NCBI RefSeq assembly: GCF_040054535.1
Contig: NC_090789.1
Location: 1,286,697 to 1,350,696 of the forward strand
Direction: 5' to 3'
DNA: 64,000 nt
From: Antennarius striatus
Taxonomy: Eukaryota; Chordata; Actinopteri; Lophiiformes; Antennariidae
Shown one piece after another: positions 23,514 through 35,324 of this stretch. The notes beneath the pieces are model-generated. The model did no database searches. It worked only from the letters and a program-made list of their open reading frames with translations, and was not told the DNA's origin. A program made the position numbers and the translations under genes. The number at the start of each line of letters is the position of its first letter. The stretch's first letter is position 1.

Positions 23514-25699
23514 TCAACCGAGGAAACCGACTTTCTGCCGCTTCGCTCCCAAACTCTCCTCCTGCTGCAGGAGCGTCATGAGCGGCGCGTGGAGACACCT
23601 GCCGACCCGTTTACCCACCTGTAGCCAGAACACACTGCCGTCAGTGGGCCAAGAGATGGAAAGCAAGACATAAAGTAGATCCTCAAGATACGAGTTTAAT
23701 GTTCGTGACTGAACTCACAAGTCAAACTAAAATCATTTTAATTCATTTCAGCCTTGAAAAAAAGCCCCAAACCCTAAAAATAGAAAAAACCCAACATGTT
23801 TTATGAACCGATAGACTCTACCTGTGTTTAATTAATCATATATAAGTTACGTAAACAATGATAAAGAATGTAAAACGCTAAAGTCACCAGAACACACGAG
23901 CTACGTCTTTACTCCACCAACGACAATGAGATCCGGTCTCACTGATGTCGTATCCATCCACCGACTGGTCCTTCCTAGTAAGGGAACTACTTTCCTCCTC
24001 ATTTCCCTCCCCAGTGAGAGGAAGAGGACCGATGAAGACTCACCTCTGTCATTTCGAACACACTCTCTGGGTCCAGGCTGCCCCCGCCCACCTTCCTGGT
24101 GCAGGTGATGGTTCCCTTCTGCGTGACGGACAGGATGAGGCTGGCCACGGAACACGCCCTCTCCTGCAGGGTGGCGTCCACCACATGCCGGTGGCCCACC
24201 TGCAGGAAGACCGGCGTTGTCACGGGAACCAAAGCGCGTGTAGGAGTCCTCCCCATTCCAGTGGGGAGGAGCCTGAGCTCACCTTACACAGCGTCACTAT
24301 GCAGGGAACGTTCTCCACGTCGAGCCTCACGCAGTCGTACGGGTCGTCCGACAGCTCGATCTCCTTCCCTCCTTCCTCATCGGCTGAGATGTGAACTCTG
24401 GGAATTCTGTCAGGAGTAGAATCCGACCCGTTACGTGTAGATAAAACTCGTATCTACAGCTTCTACTGTATGAAGGAAACAAAAACTGAGCTTTCATTAA
24501 ACTGTGAAAGCCGCTGAACTGACTTTGTGTTGAAGAGCGCTGCCTTCACCGCCACAGAGATGGCGTCGTAGAGGTTTCCGTCACACTGCAGGAGCTGTGG
24601 AGACATTCTCACTGTCAGATTCTACTCTATCTGAAGGCGTGAAACAGAAACCAACAACAAACAGGTTGAATTTTATGTTTAAACATTCTGTTCTGATCCT
24701 GAAACATATAAATGTTTCTCCTTTAGCAGCTTAAAACCTTCTTTTTGATAAAATATCTTCCTGTTTTATCCTGAATCCCGTCAGGTGGGGGTTGTATCTG
24801 TGCTCCACTCACCAGAACGTCCACATACAGGACCCAGCAGTGTTCTCCTGGACTGATGCAGAGGCTCTTCAGGTCCAGACTGGTCTTGTTGTTGAAGACG
24901 CTGTACAGAGTGTTGCTCAGCGCCGTCCCGAGCTCCTCCCCTCCTCTGCCCTCAAACTCAGGCGTCGCATTGGCTGAACTAGAAACCGAAGAAACAACGA
25001 ACCACCGGCGAGAGAATGAATGAAAAAAATATCAGATTGGCATTATTTTTAATGTGATATTAATCTTAATATGACCCGCTTGAATGTGGACGTCACACTT
25101 TATGGAACACTGCCCCCTGGTGGCGGGATGTCCATCGAACATTTCAACACAATATGACACACAGTGACACTTTGATGGAAATATAGATGGTTTTCCAGCA
25201 GAAAATCGCCATAATTTTTTTGATGTAATGATTTAAATGCTTAAATAGACAAAAACACCATTACCCATAATTCCTACCAATCAACAAAGAACTCCAGGTA
25301 GCCTTCATCCGGTACCAGAGGCCTCGGTTTCCCAATTTCAGTCTTAACCCCGACTAGAACCACCGTGTGACCCTGATGGAGGCAAAAATACAACATATTA
25401 GTGATCAGAATAATCGATAAACGTGATCATATTTTCCCACCAGTGTGACTTTGGCCGAGCCGTCGGTGTTGGACACCACATCCGTCTCCACCTCCATGTG
25501 CCGGTAGTCCTCACAGCCTCTCCCGTCCACCCGCAAGTCATCCTGACGGGGACGTGAACACCGCCACGGTTAGCCAATGCCAGCACGGAAAGCTAACTTC
25601 ACACACTGGTGAGTTCTCGTCACTAGTGTGTTGCACACTCACCCGTATGCCGTGTAGGATGTACACTTTCTCCGCCTCACTCACTTGTACTGTTGCCAT
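23514..25699 (-). CDS. exosc7: Exosome complex component RRP42 (EXOSC7)
   Basis: Eight coding exons on the minus strand: 25699-25643, 25542-25441, 25372-25278, 24978-24813, 24594-24524, 24406-24283, 24199-24044 and 23618-23514. Together they give 291 residues, the same as human. EXOSC7 is one of six RNase PH-fold subunits of the ring of the nuclear and cytoplasmic RNA exosome; in animals these subunits are structural. Diagnostic segments are MATVQVSEAEKVYILHGIR, DLRVDGRGCEDYRHMEVET, EGYLEFFVDC, ISPGEHCWVLYVDVL, GNLYDAISVAVKAALFNTK, GHRHVVDATLQE, KVGGGSLDPESVFEM and the C-terminus KRQKVGFLG, all close to human. Junctions are GT-AG; intron 5 has a GTCAGT donor. The presumed promoter carries a palindromic CRE. 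Confidence 0.97.
23673..23980. repeat. Dispersed-repeat fragment in the last exosc7 intron
   Basis: Begins AGTAGATCCTCAAGATACGA, whose complement nearly matches 56764-56785. It contains GGTCTCACTGATGTCGTATC followed by CATCCACC, which also makes up the tandem array at 56410-56690. It is therefore one member of a dispersed family. The exact ends are not defined. Confidence 0.5.
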
Positions 25700-25725
25700 A
25701 ACGTGAAAACGGAGTCGCCTTTTTT

Positions 25726-25733
25726 TGACGTCA
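25726..25733. promoter_or_regulatory. Palindromic CRE (TGACGTCA) at the exosc7 promoter
   Basis: An exact TGACGTCA lies 27 bases upstream of the exosc7 start codon. This is the CREB/ATF consensus. An ETS-like ACCGGATG and a CACGTG E-box lie within the next 75 bases. Function is inferred from position. Confidence 0.6.
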
Positions 25734-27662
25734 TTAAAAGACGACGAGGTAGAGCTGTCGCTTTGCTCACCCGGATGTCCCGGTGATTTTTTTTTTGTTT
25801 CACGTGTTTTAAACGGGATGGATGACTCCGCCCATCCGGTGCAGTTTTCTCAAAGACAAAATATCGGCTCAGAAAAATAGAACTAGTTTATTGGAACTGT
25901 TGATAAATGTTCATAACCTCTTTATAAAACTTCATCGATCATCGAATCGTGGCTTACGACACCAGGGTTTCCATGACGTGATCGATCTGGGGTTGGATTT
26001 CATATCCGCTGCAGCCAAACTGATTTATGATCGATGAGATTTTTTTTTGCCCTGCGTTTAGACTTTCAGGGGGCCTTAGCTGGAACTTTTATGCATAAAA
26101 ATGAATAAACTGATCAATTCAGAGGAAAAACAGACATTAACAGAAATATTAAAAGTGCCTCAAACTCACTAAATGATTTTAGTTGCATTTTTTGAATTAA
26201 CTCCCCCAAGATCACCCTCATGAAACGTCAGTAGGCTTGACTTTCTTTGATGGTCCGGCAACGGTGTTTGTTTGGGCTGTTCCTGTGTTTGCTCTCCAAA
26301 TAGCTTCATCAAACCATGGGGATAAAGTTGTTGGATTATTCTTAGATGTATTTAAACGCTAACAATTACTGTATACGAGACTGACTTTAAATCTCAGTAG
26401 GACACACAACGGGGGGAGAGCCTGTCACCTGGTAGTCAAAGCTCAGGGTAGCTAAACCCACAGGAAAGTGGGCGGGACTTCCTTGTTTGCCCTGCGCTGG
26501 TTTCACCACCAGCTCCGCAGCCCGCGACAGGAGGGGCGCAGGCAGCTCGCTAGCGGCAGACTTCCAGGGCTCGGTCCCCGGCTGTAGCTACCGGTAAGAA
26601 CCGCCTCAGGAGCACCTTCATCGACCCGGGAGAACCAGGGAGCCGAGCCGTCCAGAGAAACGGTCCGTCGGATCAGAGGGGGGTTCGCCGGGATCGCGCT
26701 AACAGGAGGCGGCGGGGGGAGACACCCTCGTCCTGTGGGGTTTGGACTTCCAGACCCGGAGCTACACCGAGAGGATCCGGGGGGGGGGCAGCGGACGAAC
26801 GGAGACCTGCGAGGTGACGTTCAGTGTCTTATAACGCGGGTTGAATGCGACGTGACGACATAGTGAGTGATATCCGCTATCAGGCAGCGTCAGGGCGGAC
26901 TGATAGCAGCAGCTACTTCCGGGTTGGCCTCCAGAAGGGCTGATTGTTGTTATGGCAGCACAACTGGTTAATAGTGACGTCAGCGACCCTCGAGTGTACC
27001 CTGTACACAATAAATCTAGATTTTAATTAACTTATCATTCATTCATTCAAGTATCCCTAATGGAGGGGAAATATTGGAAAAGCAAACCAATCAGATCAAT
27101 AAATTCTTCCCTCCAAGACTCTTTAAGATCAGAGAATTTTGGAGTTTAAATTTCTCTGCTAGAAATTTAAAAATTAAAAAAAAAGAATCTTATTATAAAA
27201 AATGAAAATCTCATAATCTTTCAGGATCTCCCTGAATTATAGATCAGATCAGGTAAACTTGTGTCACTCCTGGTTTACATCCGTCTACACTGGACTCAAA
27301 ACGTTTAATCACGTCGCTCATCTTTATCAAATGTTGCCGTCACTCAAAACGAGTTTTTCTTGAACCGGTTTGGATCACATCCGTGTTGGTGAGCAGGATC
27401 ACGTGCAACGACCCTGCTTGATCGGATATATAAGGAAATATGCGTCTTTTTTTTTTTGCGCAGCAAATGAACAAAAGTGTGTTTTTAAATGATAATCGCA
27501 GCTCAGTCACCAGAGAATAAGAACTCATTTGGACCACAGTTCATCAAACCGTCATAAGAAGTTAAATAAAAGTCAAAAGTGATTTCACAATGTGTGTTTA
27601 GAGGAAGTAAAACCTGCAGATGCGTCTTCCTGACCTCCATCCTCTCTCCTCGCCGTTGCAGT

Positions 27663-27689
27663 ATGCGGTCGGCGCCCCGGACGCTGTAG
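27663..27689 (+). promoter_or_regulatory. uORF in the zdhhc3 leader
   Basis: ATG immediately after the predicted acceptor opens an eight-codon frame (MRSAPRTL) that stops with TAG one base before the zdhhc3 start codon. It is in a different frame from the main CDS. This tight layout suggests reinitiation or leaky scanning (inference). Confidence 0.55.
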
Positions 27690-27690
27690 G

Positions 27691-28210
27691 ATGAAGAGCT
27701 GGGCGCCTCGCACCAGAGACATCGAGCGGCACGCCGGCTACCTGCAGCCTGAGCACTGCGCCCCGCCACGCCCCCGCAGCGGCGCCGACACCATGTGGTT
27801 CATCCGCGACAGCTGCGGCATCGTGTGCGGCGTCATCACCTGGGCGCTGGTCTTCTACGCCGAGTTCGTGGTGGTCTTCGTCATGCTGCTGCCCGCCAAG
27901 AACGTCGTCTACAGCCTCTTCAACGGCCTGATCTTCAATGGCCTCGCCTTCCTCGCCCTCGCCTCGCACGCCAAGGCCATGTGCACCGACCCGGTCAGTC
28001 CCCACCCGTGCATTTTCAACATTTTCAAACTGTTCCTGCAGAAACAAGCGACGCCTGAAGTTTGCACGTCTTTTTTTATCCTCGCAGGGAGCCGTACCGA
28101 AAGGGAACGCCACCAAAGAATTCATCGAGAGCCTGCAGCTCAAACCGGGTCAGGTGGTCTACAAGTGTCCCAAGTGCTGCAGCATCAAGCCTGACAGGGC
28201 CCACCACTGC

Positions 28211-28267
<57 letters not shown>

Positions 28268-29717
28268 GCATTTCCCTGCAGACGCATGTCGAGAAACAGG
28301 AATTCCCTTTGATTGAATTGTAAACCCGGCGAGACGTTCAAGTCCCCGTGGGAAAAGCGGGCGTCCGTTTGAACAAAGCAGGTTTTGTTTTGCTCACACT
28401 TGTGTCTAGTCTAACGACCCCCCCCCCCCCCCAGAGGAAAACATCACAGGTTGGTGTGTGTCTCCACAGTGTTTGTAAACGCTGCATCAAAAAGATGGAT
28501 CACCACTGTCCCTGGGTGAACAACTGCGTCGGCGAGAACAACCAGAAGTACTTCGTTCTCTTCACGGTGAGTGTTTGAACGCGCCAGCGGGAAGGTGCGT
28601 TAGAAACGCTCACCTGCTTGTGCTCGTGTTAAAAAAAAAAAAGGTCTCCAGGCTCCTCCCACTCCTCCCGCTAACGTTAGCCTAGCGCAAGAAGAAGAAA
28701 CAAAATCTTCACAAGTTTTTTTTTAAAATAATCCATAACACCAAATCTATGCTTTGTTTGACCCCGCCTCCTCCCCCTCCCCCTCCCAGATGTATATTGC
28801 ACTAATATCCTTCCACGCACTCATCATGGCAGCGTTCCATTTTGTTTTCTGCTTTGAAGAAGACTGGACAAGTGAGTAACTCACCTGGAACGACACAGTT
28901 TCTCCCTGCGGGACTTGAACCTAACACGTCTTCATCTCCCTCCAGAGTGCAGCAACTTCTCCCCCCCGGCCACCGTCATCCTCATCGTCCTGCTCTGCTT
29001 CGAGGGTCTCCTCTTCCTCATCTTCACCGCCGTCATGTTTGGAACCCAGGTTCATTCCATCTGTACCGACGAGACGGTGGGTGGATGCGTCGATTCTGAA
29101 AAAAAAAAATTAGATACAGGAAGTCCTCAACATATGAACACGGTTGTTTGTAAGTTGAATTGTTCATAAGTAGTTTATTATTAAATTTCAATCTCTGATC
29201 CCCATTTGAGGTCATTTAAATGTCATTACTAATGTAAATACTAAAGTTGTATCTTGGAGGGAGGAGTTATTGTTGGTCAGTGTCAGAGTTGTCATCAGAG
29301 AAAGGTTAGTCGGATATGGTGGCGCATGTTTGTTCATAACTTGAGGACTACCTGTGTTAAGAAAAAATGAGGTTCTCGTGACTCGAGGTTTTAAACATGG
29401 AACCTTTAAGCTTCCAGTTCTGCTGAAAATGTCAGGTTAGCATTAGCTCCAAATGTCAGGTTAGCTTTAGCTCATCAGAGCCGTGAGGGACGCTATCAGA
29501 ACGCTAAAGTGCTACCAGATGCCAGGAAGTCACGTGGCGTCACTTCCTGTCCCTGCAGGGCATCGAGCAGCTGAAGAAGGAGGAGCGGCGATGGGCCAAG
29601 AGGTCCAAGTGGATGAACATGAAGGTGGTGTTCGGACACCCGTTCTCCGTCGCCTGGCTGAACCCGTTCGCGGCGCCAGATCACGGCAAGGCGGACGTGT
29701 ACCAGTACATCGTGTGA
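27691..29717 (+). CDS. zdhhc3: Palmitoyltransferase ZDHHC3 (GODZ)
   Basis: Six coding exons: 27691-27993, 28088-28212, 28470-28566, 28790-28871, 28946-29076 and 29559-29717, in consistent phases, for 298 residues, close to the human length. ZDHHC3 is a Golgi S-acyltransferase for receptors and other membrane proteins. Visible parts are: [13 protein letters not shown]; membrane spans 1-2 ([19 protein letters not shown] and [18 protein letters not shown]); the zinc-binding cysteine-rich domain [22 protein letters not shown]; the catalytic DHHC with Cys156 in [13 protein letters not shown]; span 3 in exon 5 and span 4 ([20 protein letters not shown]); then the TDE and [11 protein letters not shown] tail ending YQYIV. 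The donor after 28212 is the first GT of a (GT)n run. Confidence 0.97.
28213..28264 (+). repeat. (GT)n microsatellite forming the zdhhc3 intron 3 donor
   Basis: About 26 GT units start directly at the exon-intron boundary (CTGCAG|GTGTGTGT), so the splice donor is part of the repeat. Confidence 0.9.
29117..29354. mobile_element. Tigger/pogo-like MITE, copy B
   Basis: A 238-base short member of the copy A family in zdhhc3 intron 6. The left end is TACAGGAAGTCCTCAACATA and the right end is the complement of the same TIR (ACTTGAGGACTACCTG). Much of its interior also appears, reversed, at 37617-37820. Confidence 0.7.
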
Positions 29718-32700
29718 GAGCGATCCCGATCCAGAGCTGCCCTCTGATTGGCTGGACCTCAACGCCTCCCAACCTAATGGTTGTTTTTTTAATGACTTTT
29801 TTTGTTGTTTTTTTACATCCTTTTTGGTACCGACTGAGATCAACGAGGTGTCAGACGATTGTCCGAACCTTCGCTAACGGACCGGTGGAACTTCCTGCCG
29901 TATGTCGGATCATTTCCTGCTCCAATCGATGTGAACACGACGTGGACGTCTTCCCGTAAACATCGCCGAGATCCCGTCGCTTTTGCATTTCCTGTTTCCT
30001 GCTCTTCCTCGGATGCTTTTTTGCCTTAGAACGGCCCCGCCTTCAACGACCCCGCCTTCAACGGCGGCGCCGACCCCTAGTAGAGACGTTAATTATTTGC
30101 CTTAAGGTGACGTCAGGGTGAGGCACCACAGAAGAAAAACGTTTAACTAGACGGGTCCGGGTTACCATCCTTAATATTTCAGTCCCATTTGATTTGTGAA
30201 CCCCACTGGTTACCATGGTAACAGCAAGTGCAATTTATATACGACGGCAAAATCGTTGAGCAGCTACCTAGTCAGAAATCCAACAGATGATCAATAAGTC
30301 ATTGATTGGCTGAACGCATCATCAAAAGGATCTGAGACCTGGTTTGAATTCACACGATTCTAATCACGATCATAACCATCATGCAGCAGGCCGTCGTCTC
30401 CACCGCGGATCACTAGCTCAGACTGACAGTCGGGGAATGAAGGGACACGCCCCTCTGAATCTGATTCGCTACCTGTGGACGACTGGGGGGGGGGGGCTTA
30501 CAGTTATTGAACGGGTTTCATTTACGGACGTCTGAACACGCCTGTTGCCAAATCCGATGCTGACAGAATGACCTGGATGGTCCGGTCCGGTCCACAAACA
30601 GCGCACCAGCTCTACTTTAACTGCTGGACATTTTCTTTGTGGTCGTGTTCGGATGCGAACCGCACAATGTTGTTGTTTTTTTTTGTTTGATTGTGATGTT
30701 TGTTTCCAGAGGAGCGAAATAAAATCATGTTTGAGACACGTTTTTTCTCAGCGAGATGCGTTTATCACGTCAGACAGGAAGTATGAGAAGGTTTTATCGT
30801 GATGATCTCCACTTTAAAGTCAGGGATGTTTGATTTTACTGTGCAAAAAAACCCCCCAAAATGTTAAATTACACCATGGAAATAAAGTGTTTCACTGTGA
30901 TTTTCTGATTTGCTCACGTTTTTAAATCTGGAAAAAAAAAGTGATGAATCTGGCTTTTATCCTTTAATCACAAAGCAAACATACAAGTATTAATTTCATC
31001 TTTTTTTAAATTTGGGGTTTTTGATTAAAAATTTAACGATTTTTTAAAATTCACCTCATGGAAACTTTATCCATTTGTATTTTGGTTGATAAATTCAACT
31101 TTGTTGAGAAATTTAGAAACCATATTTTTGAAAAGCTGGGAAGAAAAAAATGTCCATATCTGAAACCAATATATAAAACTAAAAATTTACTTTTAGTTAT
31201 TGCAGAAAACATTCAAAATGTTAGATGTTCACATATTGACACTGAAAAACAACTAAAATGTCTTATTTGTAGTTACTGTCATCTATAAAATGTATTAAAT
31301 ATTAAACGTGAAATATATTGAAAGAACACTTTTGTCATATGACACGTCAAACTGGAGATTTAAACAAAAAAATATGGCAATTTAAAGTATAATTTGTAAA
31401 GTCGAGAAAAAATTAACATTCTAAAACATGCAAATTTTTAAATTTTGATTTTAAAACAGGTTCGTCTTGTTGGATTACATCTGTTTTCATGACATCTTAC
31501 AAAAAGCGAACTGTTACAGCCTAAAGCTGTGAGCTGTGGCTAGCTCAGTGCTAACGTTCCAGCTGGTTCCGTTAGCCATGACTTCTAATAGAGGATACTG
31601 AGCTGAGGACACGCCCTCACACGTCTACATCCAGGTATTTTATTTTTAATAATTCTATTAATCCGGATATAGAATAAAAACAATTCAGTCATGATTCATG
31701 TTTGTGTGATATGTTTATTCGTTAATATGCAGATGACACTTTACTTTCTTTCAAATATTTCTTATGAACACAATCTATTATTTACACTTTACAAATTCAC
31801 ATCATTCACGACACGCGTCATGAATTGTTCTTTAGTCTTGTTTTTACAACTTCACCCTGATGTAAATTCGTCTCGTGATCACGCCGATGATCGATCGATC
31901 TGTTAAAGTCGAGGTTAAACTGAACCGACGAGCAGCTCGTCGTTTGTGCACGTCGATCACACTTATGGCCGTGTCGCTGTCACAGAGTCATTGATGATGA
32001 TTGGCCAAGCTAAGTTACAGTGAGAGGCTTCACAGGTGGATGGTTCGTTGTCTTAGCATGCCGTTAGCCGCAAAATGTTAAAAGGCATTAAAGCGAGGTC
32101 AAAAACTTAATTTTGACACTTTGAAGAAATTCTTTCCTTCACAGTTCACTGAGTTACACAAGACATTTGATGCCAGTCTTATGTCTGTATGTTAATGTTA
32201 AAATACAACTACCAACCGTTTAGCTTAGCTTAGCATGAAACAACTAGAGTCAGACAAAAAATTTTCATTCTCATTATCCAGACTTTCTTCTTAACTGAAA
32301 GTAAAAACAGTAAAAACATAAATGCTATTTGATCTTAGCTAGTCATTTTCAGACGAGGGAAATTCCAGAATTACGGTTGTCGAATTTCCCACCGTCTTGA
32401 ACGCAGCTTTACTAATCCGCTCCAAAACAGGAAACGTGACTAAAAAAAGTTTTACACTTTAGAGACGTCATTAGAGTGACGACCATGTTTAGCTGCGATG
32501 ACATGTGTCCAATTTTTTTTGGTGCTAAGCTAACTGGCTACTGCTAAGTGCCCTTTTTAAAAATTTAAGCACATTATTTAAAAACCTCGTTTGCTCGAGT
32601 CATGCTTTTATGAATTAAAAATAACATTTTTACACTTCATATTAAACATGTTAGCACACATTTACACAAAAATTCTAGTCTAGTTCAGCTTTAACGGTTT

Positions 32701-33788
32701 TTAGTAAAAGTGTGTATTCTCCAATACTCGCAGGTTTTATGCTAAGCTAAGCTACCTATTTTCACCCATACAGACATTGGAGTGGTATAAATCCATCACT
32801 CAGCCTCGCCGTTTAATCACATTGTCAAAGTGATCACATTAGCAGGGATGCATTCACATCTCATTTGTGCGCTGCTGCTGCAGGATATCACAGACAGGTA
32901 TCGTAGCTACCGTTACGCGTTCATTTAATGATATGTATCTAAACAGAATGATCTTAAAACGCCGATCCGAAAAACAAATTTGACGTTTCGATCCCTGGAT
33001 CGTCCCTCTGGCAGCTCGAGTTGCTCGATTATTAGCGCTCAAAGCCCCGCTAATCACAGTGTTATGAGATTTCAGAGGAAACGTGATTTTATTCCAGTCC
33101 CACGGACAACTCCAGAGGATGTAGATGCTGGGTTTACCTGGAGACAGGTGTTTGGAGCCCAGAGGGATGATGGGAAACACCACGATATTGCATCTGGCGT
33201 CTCTGAAAGTGAAATGTGGGACATTTTGAGCTCAGTGGGAACAAAATAAGCGGAAACGGAAGACCAGCTGCCTCTGAAAACACGCGTCATGCTCAGAAAT
33301 TGAGGTTCAAGCGATCAAAAGACGCAAAATATTACAGAAAGACGCAAATCCTGACCTGGGATCAGCGTTGCAGTGCTACATTAGCGTTATTTAAACACAC
33401 CTGGTCAGGTGTTTCGTTGAACATGCATCGGATGCGGCGTCGGATGTTTACAGTGAGTGTCGTCGTAATTTAAGGAAATACGGGAATTAAGAGAGCTTTG
33501 GTGATCCGACCAATGCGGCGCTAACGCTAATGCTAACTAGAACGTCATCCTACTTCCAGGAACGTTTCAACCATTTGGGAAATTAATTCTTCCCTCCATC
33601 AGGGGTTAACACACACGCATGGACCACGTGTGTGTGTGTTCAGAGGTGATTAGCTTAGCTTAGCATAAAGATGGAGGGATATCTGGGTCACGCGTCTCTT
33701 TAAAGTAAACTATTTCCCAAAACATCAAATGATTCGTTCGTCTCCGCCGGCGACCAGGGTGGAGGCGAGCCGGCGCAGACGGGACTCA
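29718..33788. other. zdhhc3 3' UTR and spacer to tmem42
   Basis: AATAAA at 30718-30723 lies 1.0 kb past the zdhhc3 stop, so 29718 to about 30740 is probably its 3' UTR. On the minus strand, AATAAA at 33088-33093 could end tmem42. The rest (31-33 kb) is AT-rich. Scattered words of the 'gctaagctaa/ttagcttagc' kind are also common elsewhere in the window. No gene recognised. Confidence 0.5.
30718..30723 (+). promoter_or_regulatory. Candidate zdhhc3 polyadenylation signal
   Basis: AATAAA followed by a T-rich stretch, about 1 kb downstream of the stop. A second AATAAA lies near 30880. Confidence 0.5.
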
Positions 33789-35136
33789 TTATTCGTCCTT
33801 GGCGACGGCGCTCTGGCGTGCGTCCTGCGGCGAAACCCTCTGCAGCACCAGCAGCCCAGACAGCGTCAAGGAGACGCCGACCCACCACAAGGTCATCTGG
33901 GCCTCGCCGAAGATCAGCTGCCCCAGGAAGGCCTGCAGGGGGAGGAGGGGGGTCAGGAAGCTGCGCGTTCAATCGGAAGTGGAGCGGCGCGGCGGAAACG
34001 TACGGAAGATACGAAGTTGGAGGCGGTGGTGGTCACAGTGGTGCGGGTGGAGGAGGAGGAGCACCTGAGGGCCTTGGAGAGGAAGGTCCACATCACGGCG
34101 TTGCAGGTGAAGAGCAACCCGCCGCACAGCAGCCGCAGAGGGATGTGGAGCTGGACCAAAGAAACACCCCCCCAAGCATTAACCTCACTATTCTGTTAAT
34201 AAAATAAAACCTCACACATCAATGGATTATATCTGACAAACTCATCCATTCACTGGACAACAAATAATGGACCCTTAAAGTCACAAGAAACCCATTAAAT
34301 GCTCATCATATGTTACTGTACAATAAATCAGAATGAATTAGAATAAATCAGAATAAAATAAAATACATTATTAATAAAATAATAATAATAAAATAAATAA
34401 TAACTGAGAATTTCCCCACGAGGGATTAACAAAGTGTGATTATTGATTATTATTATTATTAATAATGATAATAATAAAAATATATTTACGTGACCGTTTT
34501 CAATTCTGAAAATCCAATAAATTCAATGAATTACAAAAACATCCGCAAACGTCACACACACAGGGGTCACAGGTCAACCTGGTCGTGATCCCGCGATGTT
34601 CCATCTTCAAACCCGCTGGTTAACTCTAAATAGATTAGTTTAGCGTCTCGTTGTTTACTTGAAACAGGCAGAAACCCAACATTTGACGTTTAATGCAGCG
34701 TCTGACGTCATCACGTAACTGGGCCACCGCCGTACCGACGAGGGCGGTAATATCGCGGTAACTCGCGCTCACTCTCGTACTGGACGCGCCGCAATGTCAC
34801 TCGGCACGGGGACGCGGCACGAGACGCAGCTGCTGCATGATTGCCCCGCGTGCGCTGCTGCTGCCCCCCCCCCCCCAGCAGCCCGCGTGACCACCCCCCC
34901 ACCCACCCCGCGTGTCAATAACGACCCCAACTTTGCCGCTTCCTCACCCGGTCGCACGCGGTAGTTTCGTCCGCGTGGCGGAACCGCCGCTGCTCGCCCC
35001 ACGTCCGGAGTCCGGTCTCACAGACCCCCTTCAGGTAGTCGGCTCCCAGCGACAGCTTGGCCGACGACGACGCTACGGCCCCGAGGAAGCCGGCCAGCAG
35101 CGCGTACAGAACTCCCGGGAACATGTCGAGGCTCAT
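33789..35136 (-). CDS. tmem42: Transmembrane protein 42, EamA-like small membrane protein
   Basis: Three coding exons on the minus strand: 35136-34948, 34150-34004 and 33932-33789, all phase 0, giving 159 residues (human also 159). The protein resembles half of a drug/metabolite-transporter (EamA) unit with about four membrane spans; its function is unknown. Matching segments are FPGVLYALLAGFLGAVASSS (human FNCLCAGAFGALAAAS), the start of exon 2 (LCGGLLFTCNAVMWTFLSKAL), TVTTTASNFVSSAFLG across exons 2-3 (human SVTVTFSNILSSAFLG), and WWVGVSLTLSGLLVL. The last 15 residues are hydrophilic. ATG at 35136 is used, though a second in-frame ATG four codons on (MFPGVL) is equally plausible. A ZNF143-type site lies 169 bases upstream. 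Confidence 0.93.
34245..34400. mobile_element. Internal fragment of the Tigger/pogo-like MITE, copy D
   Basis: In tmem42 intron 1, the words TCACAAGAAA, TGCTCAT and ATGTTACTGTA followed by AATAAATCAGAAT line up with 21700-21755 of copy A. Terminal repeats are absent. Confidence 0.5.
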
Positions 35137-35304
35137 GGTTGTTGGTTCGCTACTCCATCCTCACGCCGCTGCCGCTTCCGCCGCTTCTGTCCCGTTTGTG
35201 CCGCCCGCGCGGCTGCCTGCGTCTCCGTGGCGCGTTTCCGCTGCAGCGTCAACAGCCGGCCGTCCGGTGGCAATCACACAACACATGGTATTAAAGCGCC
35301 CCGA

Positions 35305-35324
35305 TGCATTCTGGGAGTGGTAGT
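35305..35324 (-). promoter_or_regulatory. ZNF143 (SBS)-type promoter motif of tmem42
   Basis: The minus strand reads ACTACCACTCCCAGAATGCA, close to the known ZNF143/THAP11 site (ACTACAATTCCCAGAATGC). It sits 169 bases upstream of the tmem42 start in the same orientation, a usual location for this motif in vertebrate promoters. Confidence 0.7.

Larger units (their letters stand above)
25700..27690. other. Divergent exosc7-zdhhc3 spacer with the zdhhc3 CpG promoter and 5' UTR exon
   Basis: About 26400-26810 is GC- and CpG-rich. A good donor (CCG|GTAAGA) follows 26593 and fits a non-coding zdhhc3 exon 1 joined to the acceptor before 27662. The AT-rich remainder (26.9-27.6 kb) shows nothing recognisable. 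Confidence 0.55.

Noticed and set aside
34711-35002. Arginine/alanine-rich minus-strand frames in tmem42 exon 1 and intron 1
   Set aside because: Out of frame with the conserved tmem42 exon and made of CpG-rich sequence.
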